Positions 24,801-32,346 of a stretch of 64,000 bases of DNA are shown here, in pieces. The stretch comes from Rhodothermales bacterium (GTDB lineage Bacteria; Bacteroidota; Rhodothermia; Rhodothermales; Bin80): the NCBI GenBank assembly GCA_958296045.1, contig CATQHT010000003.1, positions 259,246 through 323,245 of the forward strand. Direction: 5' to 3'. Numbering within the stretch: the stretch's first letter is position 1; the number at the start of each line of letters is the position of its first letter. The translations under genes were made by a program, and so were the position numbers. Under the pieces are notes generated by a model, which saw only the letters and a list, made by a program, of their open reading frames with translations, was not told the origin of the DNA and made no database searches.

Positions 24801-25770
24801 ATGGCGAACCCAACTGGGCGACTTGCGTCGCGGCAAGGCCGAGAGCCCCTCGAGCCACCGCGCATCGGCCAACTCCAGCCCGATGAAGTCGACAAGGCGG
24901 GTCATCTCCTTCCGGGGCAAATCGAGCAGCGACTCGAACCGCATGGAGAGAACCCGGTCGGCGGACAGCGTGTTCAGAAACGCGGTGCCCTTCTCGATCA
25001 TCCCGCTCCAGACCCAGCCAAACGACTCCACCGGAACATCGCGGGCGAGGAATCGCTTTGGGGACATCAGGCGCGCCTGTATCTGGGCGGCGACATGCAC
25101 CCACAGGCTGCTTCCCCGCCAGTTGACGTGCGAAAACGGGTCAAGCCGCAGCTTCCCCAGCATGAGCGAACTTATCGCCATCGCGCGGAAGCCGGGATGA
25201 TTGTACATGGAAATCGCGGTGTTCCGTCCGTCCCGGAAGATGTGGACGAAACGGGCATCCGGGAAGTGGCGCGCCAGGACGGGCGTCATCGGCAGTATCC
25301 CTCCGGTGCGCTCCACCCACACCTGCCTGCCGAACCGTGCCTGGAGCCATACGAACACAAAGCGGTAGTGGTCGATCAACCGATGCTTACCCCTGGCTCT
25401 CAGCGCGGGACCCAACTCGCCCCACAGCTCCTCGTGCGCGTCCGTGAGGTGGGGGAGCGTCGTGCACAGAATAGGAGGGAGTGCGTGAGCGCCGTATCGG
25501 CCCCCAGAGCCGAGGGGAAAGAGGAACTCGCCGATGGATGCGCTTTCGAGAAACGCCCGCAGCGCCCGGGTCGGCGTGTTTAACCTGCGGAATGCGGCCT
25601 CGCCGCTGCTCCTTGTCGCGCGCACGCTGCCGGGCCCCAGGTAGGCGTAACTCCGACACGCTCGGGATCTGCGGGTGCAGCCGCAACATCGCCGAAAGAA
25701 GGGTGGACCCGCATCGGCCGGTACTAACAACGAAGACCGATACCAGCGGCTTCTCGTCGTGGTCAGTCAT
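24800..25770 (-). pseudogene. Frameshifted and 3'-truncated sulfotransferase
   Basis: The ATG at 25770 starts MTDHDEKPLVSVFVVSTGRCGSTLL, holding the PAPS 5'-phosphate loop (STGRCGST), but after PSVSEL (about 25650) the matching sequence moves to another frame (YAYLGPGSV onward), which carries the 3'-phosphate motif (FRDGRNTAISMY) and the rest of the fold. The C-terminus runs into DNA antisense to the cysNC remnant, so the original 3' end is lost near 24800. The start overlaps the stop of the upstream sulfotransferase by 8 bases, so the two were once coupled. A sequencing error could explain the frameshift but not the truncation. Confidence 0.75.
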
Positions 25771-26878
25771 TCGAGTTCGGTGGTTCGTAGCCCCATTCAC
25801 GCACGGCGAATCCCCACTTCCGGTCCACCTTGTCGATCAGCGACGAATCGAACCTGTAGCGGTTCTTGCGGTAGCCGGACAAGGTCCCGAGGTATTCTGC
25901 GACGGGCTTCCGCGCCCGTTCCCAACCCGGCAATCCCAACGCCAAATAAATGCGTTCCAGGACGCCCAGCGCATCCGCCTCGATGTCCTCGAATTGCACT
26001 TCGATCAAGTTCCCCCTCGGAATCGATGCCCGGTCGCGCATGTACCGGCGGGTCATGTCAACGTAGTTGGAAAACACCGAGGCCTCGATCACGTCCCAGT
26101 CCACGTCCTGCAGCCGGTACATGGGAATCACGGTGCGGTAGAGCTTCATCGTAGAAGAGAACACGACATACGGATTGCGCACGACGAAGACGAACTTCGC
26201 GCTGGGAAATAGTCGGAGCAGATGGTCGGTCCGGCCAAGGTTGGCCGGTGTCTTGAGCACCAGCCGACGACCGTCCGAAGCCAGCGTGGCCTTGCGCAGC
26301 ACATGCAGGTAGCTGTCCGTCCACTCCCGCATCTCCGCCTCGGTCAGCCGCATGGCTCCCATCTTCGCCACGATTTCCCTCGCCCGGCCCGGAAACGAGA
26401 TATGATGCACGGACGACAGCCGGGATGCAGCCGCAAGGGCCAGCTCCTCCTCTTGGGGGAGGTCCAGAGAAACCGCAACATTGTCCATCGGGCGCTTCGC
26501 CGGAAGCCGTCCGGCGATCAGCCGATCCAGCCATCCGCGCGAGATCAGGAAGAAGGGGGCCGCGGTCGCATGAAAGGTTGACACGTACCCCAGACAGGGA
26601 TCGTGCGCCAGCAAGTTGTGAAGGTGGGTGGTGCCTGAGCGGGCAAAGCCCTGAATGAAGATCGGCGGTTCGCGGATCTCCGTCCGCGCCACTTGGCGGC
26701 CGTAGCGAAGCCTCTCTGCGAGGCGCAACGGGGCCGTAACGGCGCTCACCGCCAGTATTCCCGCCAATCGTCCCCAGTACCGCGGCTGCACGCCGCCGTA
26801 TTTGTGCACTAGACTCCACCACAGCGGGAGCGGCGCGGTCGCGAACAGATGCGGTGGTGACCTCCTGGAGCCGGCCAT
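25763..26878 (-). CDS. Sulfotransferase, intact
   Basis: 371 residues. PAPS-binding motifs are IFIQGFARSGTTHLHNLL (5'-phosphosulfate loop, about 73-90) and FVFVVRNPYVVFSSTMKLY (3'-phosphate). This arrangement is that of Sulfotransfer_3-type enzymes that sulfate hydroxyl groups of lipids, glycans or small molecules. A hydrophobic stretch near 38-55 may associate with membrane. It follows the GPP34-P450 gene by 15 bases in the same direction, so the P450 may create the hydroxyl that is sulfated; this is inference. Confidence 0.85.
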   Translation of the reverse strand: MAGSRRSPPHLFATAPLPLWWSLVHKYGGVQPRYWGRLAGILAVSAVTAPLRLAERLRYGRQVARTEIREPPIFIQGFARSGTTHLHNLLAHDPCLGYVSTFHATAAPFFLISRGWLDRLIAGRLPAKRPMDNVAVSLDLPQEEELALAAASRLSSVHHISFPGRAREIVAKMGAMRLTEAEMREWTDSYLHVLRKATLASDGRRLVLKTPANLGRTDHLLRLFPSAKFVFVVRNPYVVFSSTMKLYRTVIPMYRLQDVDWDVIEASVFSNYVDMTRRYMRDRASIPRGNLIEVQFEDIEADALGVLERIYLALGLPGWERARKPVAEYLGTLSGYRKNRYRFDSSLIDKVDRKWGFAVREWGYEPPNSND

Positions 26879-26893
26879 GGCCCGAGTCCTCCT

Positions 26894-28972
26894 TTATTGG
26901 CGGGGAGTAACCATGATCTTGAAGCTGGACTTCGGGGCTGCCAGGTGGGAATAGCCCATCTTCAGCCGGTAGCTCCGTGGATGCATGGTGATGTCCGCCC
27001 GGTGCAACATGGTCGCGAGCGTCAGCGCTAAGCTGACCTCCATGAAGCCGCTTCCGAGGCAACGGTGCGTGCCCAAGCCGAAGGGCGCGTAAACCCCCGG
27101 CTGCCTGTGTTCGGCGCGTTCCGGCCCGTAGCGCTCAATGTCGAACCGGTGCGGCTCAGGAAAGTACTCTGGCAGGACATGCGGGACCGTGTTGGCAAAC
27201 ATGACCGTCGTGCCAGCCGGAATCGCATACCCCTCGAACTCGAAGGCGTTGACCACCGTGCGCACCAGTGCCGGCGCAACCTGATAAAGCCGCAAGGTCT
27301 CCATCCCCACGCGGTGGGTGACGTCCATCCCGCGAAGTTTCCCAGCCGTGGGACCACCGTCGGCAAATAGTGCGTCTGCTTCGCGGATCACGCGCGTCAT
27401 CGTGCCCGGGTGCTTGAGCAGCTCGTACAGCATGCACGTAGCGACGCTCGCCGCGGTGTGCAGACCCGCGGCAAAGGGTCCGATACAGGCAGACATCAGT
27501 TCCGTTTCGGGCATGAACTGCGGATCGGCCTGGTGGAGTGCCAGGACATCGTCGATTAGATCCGGCGCATTGGCCTCGCGGTGTTCGGCCTCGCGTGCCT
27601 TCAGAAGCTGCTCGCACAGGGCTTCCAGCCCAGCGCGCGCGCGGCGCATGCGCGGCGTGCGCATCACGAACCGTGGACGGCGCATCATCATGACAGCGAT
27701 CGCCCCGTCGAGGTAGGTGACGAGGTCTTCCATGTATTCGTCCGCACGGACACTGGTACAAAGCACTCCGATCTGTTTGCCAATGACTCGTTGCAGGATC
27801 GGCATGGCCGCCATCGGTGTTCGCACGGGCAGATCGTCGATCTCGCGAACCACGGTCCCGACGGCGTCATCGATGCGGTCGAGGAAATAGCTCTTCGAAT
27901 AGCCGTTTCTCAGGACCTTTCGCAGGCGGAAATGCTCCGCGCCGTCCATCCCCAGGATGAACCGGTGGGCAGCTAGCGCCCGTGTCATGCTGGCGTAGAA
28001 ATCGACGTTGCGGAGGTGCTGTCTGCCGTGGCGCTGGATGAATGTGTTGGCTTCCGGCCCCGCGAGGACCGTGAAGGCATGCGAAAACGCACGGACACGG
28101 AAGACGGGGCCCTTCTCCCGGTATTGCCGGGCGAGGTAGGGTATCGGGTCTCCCAACATGCGGAACGCGTTTCCGACGATCGGCAGTCCACCCCCGTCGG
28201 CGAGGGGTATGGCGTCCAGCGCCCGAGCCCGAGCCGCCCGGGACCTTAGCGTCGGCCGCCGCCCATGAACGGACTCGACACGGGGAACGCCCGCCTGGCG
28301 TATCGCTGCCAAGACCGTCCGACCGATCAGTTCCATCTTGCAGATGAGTTCGATTCGGTCCCGGACCTCCGTCATTTCCCCAGGTGAGAGCAGCCGTCCG
28401 AAGATCCCACAGGCGTTCACGAGCGCGATCAACATAACATCCCGGGGGTCTGGAATCTCCTCCGAGAAGAGAACGGTCATAACGCGCAGTTCGACTTCAC
28501 GACCGGCCTCGCCGCCCACCTGTGGATACCGGCGCGAGCGGACGACCCTGTGCGCAACCGAAAGCAGGCCCCCGGTCTCCCGCTCCAGTATGCCCTTCTC
28601 GACCAGACGGTCGAGAGCATCCCTCCGCACTTGGCGCGCATGCGCGGGCTCGGCCAAGCGTTCAATCCAGTAGGCCGTGTCCCGGGTCTCGGCGGCCCGA
28701 GCGATCAATCGTAGGCCGGGATCAAGTAAATCGTCACTGATCGGGGTCGAATCGACCAGGAAGAGGCGCTCAAGATCGGTGTCGATGCGATTCTCCAGCG
28801 CTAGGTCCAGAAGCACGGCTCCAGCGAGGGCGCACCGCAGGGATCGCTCTGGAACCGGGGCGAGTGCGCCGGTGTCCTTGTCAAGCAGAAGGAGAAGCAG
28901 TTCTTCGGCGAATCTGAGCCCCGGACGCATCTGCTCCGCATTCTTGGGCAACGGCATCCAAGCGGCACTCAT
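26894..28972 (-). CDS. GPP34 domain-cytochrome P450 fusion
   Basis: 692 residues. About residues 18-235 match the GPP34 (GOLPH3-like) domain: LRFAEELLLLLLDKDTGAL, then the helical repeats with LDRLVEKGILERE. In eukaryotes this domain binds phosphoinositides and peripheral membranes. About 260-692 form a cytochrome P450: I-helix FAAGLHTAASV (the usual acid before Thr is His), ExxR in GMETLRLYQ, and the heme loop FGLGTHRCLG with Cys638. The fusion would place the oxygenase at a membrane and suggests a lipid substrate. No redox partner gene is adjacent. Codon use is GC-rich compared with neighbours, consistent with transfer. Confidence 0.88.
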   Translation of the reverse strand: MSAAWMPLPKNAEQMRPGLRFAEELLLLLLDKDTGALAPVPERSLRCALAGAVLLDLALENRIDTDLERLFLVDSTPISDDLLDPGLRLIARAAETRDTAYWIERLAEPAHARQVRRDALDRLVEKGILERETGGLLSVAHRVVRSRRYPQVGGEAGREVELRVMTVLFSEEIPDPRDVMLIALVNACGIFGRLLSPGEMTEVRDRIELICKMELIGRTVLAAIRQAGVPRVESVHGRRPTLRSRAARARALDAIPLADGGGLPIVGNAFRMLGDPIPYLARQYREKGPVFRVRAFSHAFTVLAGPEANTFIQRHGRQHLRNVDFYASMTRALAAHRFILGMDGAEHFRLRKVLRNGYSKSYFLDRIDDAVGTVVREIDDLPVRTPMAAMPILQRVIGKQIGVLCTSVRADEYMEDLVTYLDGAIAVMMMRRPRFVMRTPRMRRARAGLEALCEQLLKAREAEHREANAPDLIDDVLALHQADPQFMPETELMSACIGPFAAGLHTAASVATCMLYELLKHPGTMTRVIREADALFADGGPTAGKLRGMDVTHRVGMETLRLYQVAPALVRTVVNAFEFEGYAIPAGTTVMFANTVPHVLPEYFPEPHRFDIERYGPERAEHRQPGVYAPFGLGTHRCLGSGFMEVSLALTLATMLHRADITMHPRSYRLKMGYSHLAAPKSSFKIMVTPRQ

Positions 28973-29035
28973 CGCCTCCGCCGATCGTCAGGGAGTGAAG
29001 ACGCGGACGCGAGAGTGCCCGTGCGGACATCAAGT

Positions 29036-29055
29036 GGGGGGGGGGGGGAGGGGGG
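29036..29055 (+). repeat. Poly-G tract
   Basis: Thirteen G, one A, six G, about 64 bases upstream of the P450 start codon (poly-C on the coding strand). Such tracts are prone to slippage and also to sequencing error. Confidence 0.8.
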
Positions 29056-29401
29056 ACACGAACTGTGCGCGCTGGATCTCCGCCAGATACACGTCAACCG
29101 CCCAGCTTACTAACGAGCGTACTTCAGTCAAGATCTTCATCCTATCCCCACACTATTCACTAGTTGGAATTCGTGGGCGGCCGTTGAGGGGTAAATGCCT
29201 TGGAGGCAGGGGTATGACCCGTTGATGGGGCCTAGTCGTGGAGCGAGAGAGCGATTTCGCGGGTTTGCGGCGCGCTCAGGGTGTCTTTTTGCCGCTCAGC
29301 GGGGCGAATTAATGTCGTGCGGGCGTAGCTTCGCGCTGGGCTCTGGTTGGTCGCCCTTGGGGAGGTGCGTTAACGTGGTCAGGAAGCCGGGTGGTGGCCT
29401 C

Positions 29402-31138
29402 TTAGCACCGTTTAGGCAGACTCGGCCAGCACAGGGTCTGCCAGCGCAGCTTCCATGTGTTTTCCCAGAAGGTCTCCCACAGCTTCTTTGCGGACTCGGC
29501 GAGATAGAAGTGCAGCCGCCGTGCATGTCTGGTCAGGCGTCCCCCTACCTTGAGCACGTTCTCCCTGAATCTGCGCACATGCATGAGCGGCGCGTGTACG
29601 GGCTCAGGCTTCATCTGCTTGTCGTGCTTCTCGGTGTTTGCTTCGGCGGTGCCGTTGCTACTTGGCTCTGCCGGCGGACCAACGTCTGTTGGTGGGGGTT
29701 CTGTGGCGGTCGGTAGTCCCAGGGGCCAGTTTCTGGGAGCCAAGTAGTCGGGGGCGATCATTTGGCAGCGCCCGATGTGGATCAGTTGATAGGCCATCAC
29801 ATTCAGTAGCAAGCGTACCGCATTCTGAGGGCGCACCGTCTTGGTAGCCTTCTCGTCTTGGGTCTTGCTGTCGCTCTCGTCTTGGGTCTTGTTATCGCTC
29901 TCGTCTTGGGTCTTGTTATCGCTCTCGTCTTGGGTCTTGTTACCGCTCTCGTCTTGGGTCTTGTTATCGCTCTCGTCTTGGGTCTTGTTATCGCTCTCGT
30001 CTCCGAGTGATTGCTTGACCACTTTCTCGAACATGTTGGGGCGCGCCGCCGAGGACAGCATACAGGAAGCGTATTTGATCTCTGCATGGTGTGCTTCCGC
30101 TTTGCCTCGCATCCGGTAGAAGTCAGCCAAGCTCTGGGCATTGCACTCTTTCTTTGACAAGGACGTGAGCAGAAAGTAGTATTCCGGCTCGGCCTTGGAG
30201 TACGTCTTGGGCACCATCACCACGCGCCGGGCCTCGTTCCAAGACTCCGCTTTATAGGTCAGCTCTATGCAGTGCGTAGGTGATCCGCCGTATTTGGCCA
30301 CGGTCTTCTCCATCAACGTTTTCAGTTTCTTGTTTTTTTTCAGGCGCATGACGTAGTCGATGCCATCGTCTTCGAGGCGCTCGTACGTGATGGGGCTGTT
30401 GAAGCCCGCGTCGGCACGCACGATAATCCGTTCGGCGACGTGCTTTTGCCCTGCTTTCGCAATCCGGTGGATGAATTGATGGCTATCTCTTGCGTCATTC
30501 ATAGCGCCAGGACGCAGTTCAGCTCCCAGCACATCCCCCGTGGGCCCGCATGTGGCCACCATAGGCAAATATATCCTGTGCCTATAGTGCGCATTATATT
30601 CGCTGCCTTCCTGCTTCCCGTACACTTCTACGGGATAGCTATCCACGTCGATGACCAGCTCCGGCACGCGCTTGCCTCCGTTGCGGGTGTATATCGTCTC
30701 CATTCCCAGCCGGGTGACCGTGTCGGACAGATGCTGGAGCTTGGGCTCTTCGCTGAGCTGGTCAATAGTGCGTGACAGCGTCGGCTGCGAAGCTAAGCGG
30801 TGTTTGGCCTCTAGCACCTTTGCACCTCGCTGGTTACGGCAGGCCACGCGGAAGGCGGGGTCGTTCTTTAAGGCTTCCGCTGAGCGCAGACGATCCCATC
30901 CCTGCATGAACGACAGCAGCACCTGCTGCAGCAGCTCAGGCAGCGAGTGCCGGACACGGCGCTTGTCGCGGGAGTCCTTCAAGCCCTCCATCAGCATCGC
31001 AATCAAGCCCGTCAAGTCCAGCAGGCGACGACCAATAAAGGCGCCCGCATCGGACGTCAACTGATCGGGCTTATCAAAACTCACCTTAACCGAGCGGTTG
31101 TGCGACGCGAACGTTTTCAACGTGTTGGATGCGGACAT
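29402..31138 (-). CDS. IS1380-family transposase, copy 1
   Basis: 578 residues. DDE landmarks are ELVIDVDSYPVEVYGKQEG (first Asp), the IIVRADAGFNSP segment (second Asp) and the C-terminal MRGKAEAHHAEIKYA (Glu). About residues 381-428 consist of six copies of an eight-residue unit (DESDNKTQ and variants) absent from ordinary family members, in a hydrophilic loop. A long Pro/Thr/Glu-rich segment follows before a basic C-terminus. The frame is intact, so the enzyme is probably active. Confidence 0.92.
   Translation of the reverse strand: MSASNTLKTFASHNRSVKVSFDKPDQLTSDAGAFIGRRLLDLTGLIAMLMEGLKDSRDKRRVRHSLPELLQQVLLSFMQGWDRLRSAEALKNDPAFRVACRNQRGAKVLEAKHRLASQPTLSRTIDQLSEEPKLQHLSDTVTRLGMETIYTRNGGKRVPELVIDVDSYPVEVYGKQEGSEYNAHYRHRIYLPMVATCGPTGDVLGAELRPGAMNDARDSHQFIHRIAKAGQKHVAERIIVRADAGFNSPITYERLEDDGIDYVMRLKKNKKLKTLMEKTVAKYGGSPTHCIELTYKAESWNEARRVVMVPKTYSKAEPEYYFLLTSLSKKECNAQSLADFYRMRGKAEAHHAEIKYASCMLSSAARPNMFEKVVKQSLGDESDNKTQDESDNKTQDESGNKTQDESDNKTQDESDNKTQDESDSKTQDEKATKTVRPQNAVRLLLNVMAYQLIHIGRCQMIAPDYLAPRNWPLGLPTATEPPPTDVGPPAEPSSNGTAEANTEKHDKQMKPEPVHAPLMHVRRFRENVLKVGGRLTRHARRLHFYLAESAKKLWETFWENTWKLRWQTLCWPSLPKRC
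29852..29995 (-). repeat. 24-bp tandem repeat inside the IS1380 transposase, six units
   Basis: Unit CTCGTCTTGGGTCTTGTTAT plus CGCT, six copies with few changes, in frame, each coding DESDNKTQ or a variant. Copy 2 of the element has five units at 49994-50113. Confidence 0.92.
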
Positions 31139-31993
31139 GGGCTCACTGGATCATGGATGGTACGTGTAGCGGTCCTTCTGGCACCGTGACGCGCTCGTGC
31201 TGGTGTGCGCAAGCCCGCCCAGCGGTAAGGGGACCCCCTGCCTCATGGCTGCTGTACCGTCCTATACGCTGCAACAATGAGGCAGTCCAAAGGTAACCAT
31301 AAGTTTTGTCAAAGTCAAGTATGAGAGTCACATCGTGCGTAATGCCGCTTCGCGTGCCACGGTCCGCAGCCCTTCGGCCATCGTCGCCAGGACCCATAAC
31401 CCTGGCACGGTGCTCCCGGCTCGCCGCAAACAGCCCATAACCATCCTGCACCCAGTGCCGTGCATGCGACCGATGCAGGCCGCACTCGCAATGCCGAATC
31501 GGCCATGACCATGTCCGCCGTCTAGCAGACCGATCCGCCTGCCTCTTGGTGCCCCTCTCAAGCTCGCCCAGGCGCAGAAATCCCGGGCTCTGCCCGGAAG
31601 GTGGATGCCTGCTAGGACGGGCAAAAGGGCCCAAAATGGGCCACGTCTCGTTCACCCACCGGGTGAATCCGTACTATCCCTCCAACTGCCCCAAAACACG
31701 TATAAACTATGTTTATACTATGGCCTAAATGCAATTAAGTGGGCGAGCAGAAGCACGCCAAACTCTTGTTTTGGGACCACCCGCTGCAAATCAATAGGCA
31801 AAAGCCTCTTTATTCGCTGAAATGGACCGTATAAACGCCCTTCTAGTTGAAATTTGACGCACTCAGGGTTATATGTATTGTAACAAAGTATCCATGCAAT
31901 GCTTTGCTGCTGTTTTATGCAAATTTCAGACGTGAATTATGCGGGCTATCAATCCCCATTCGGGGCGGTCTGGTAAATTCGGAGGAAAACGGC

Positions 31994-32346
31994 GGGATTG
32001 CACCATTCTTAGTTGGCTGTAGGCGATTACTGCCGAGATGGAACGGCAATATAAGTAACTCTTAGCATTAGGAAACGCTGTTTGTCGAGTCTGAGTATTC
32101 AAAGAGGGCGGTGCGAGCCCACATTGGGTCAATAGCGTGCTTACGCGCGTGTTTCTGGACTTATGGAGACCGTGGAGCGCTGTCTTGGGCACAATATTCC
32201 GCGCGGGTATCCGCTTACGGCTCCGTGAATCGGTGATCCTAGCCCAGTGCATCGCCCGAGCATGCCCACATAACTGCCGGTTTTGCGCAAAGTCAACCTC
32301 AGCAGCGCTTTATTGTACTGATAACGCCAGCAAGAGTTGCCTAGGC
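31994..32346 (-). mobile_element. Remnant of an IS256-like element, right-end part
   Basis: Inverted relative to 9350-9705: it begins with the outer terminal sequence GGGATTGCACCATTC at 31994 and matches the non-coding tail and the last ~30 codon-ending bases of the transposase gene. Divergence is scattered, so this is an older copy. It is cut at 32346 by the IS4-type element, and its continuation is at 35023. Confidence 0.85.

Larger units (their letters stand above)
29147..31945 (-). mobile_element. IS1380-family element, copy 1 (2799 bp)
   Basis: Ends CCCACACTATTCAC (left) and, inverted, CCCGCATAATTCACG (right) form imperfect terminal repeats. A 5-bp target duplication, CTATC, is at 29142-29146 and 31946-31950. 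It carries one transposase gene on the minus strand and about 800 bases of leader with no clear gene. Copy 2 at 48050-50823 is nearly identical and in the opposite orientation; the length difference is one 24-bp repeat unit plus a single base. Confidence 0.93.

Noticed and set aside
24660-25583. Plus-strand 307-codon frame opposite the sulfotransferase remnant
   Set aside because: Mostly the antisense of sulfotransferase sequence; only its first part holds cysNC remnant residues.
29852-29995. Regular 24-bp repeats considered as a CRISPR array
   Set aside because: There are no spacers; the units are direct, in frame and code for a peptide repeat inside a transposase.
31143-31655. 170-codon frame in the IS1380 leader, also seen at 48340-48852
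   Set aside because: Overlaps other open frames, has no family resemblance and shows no clear codon-level conservation between copies.
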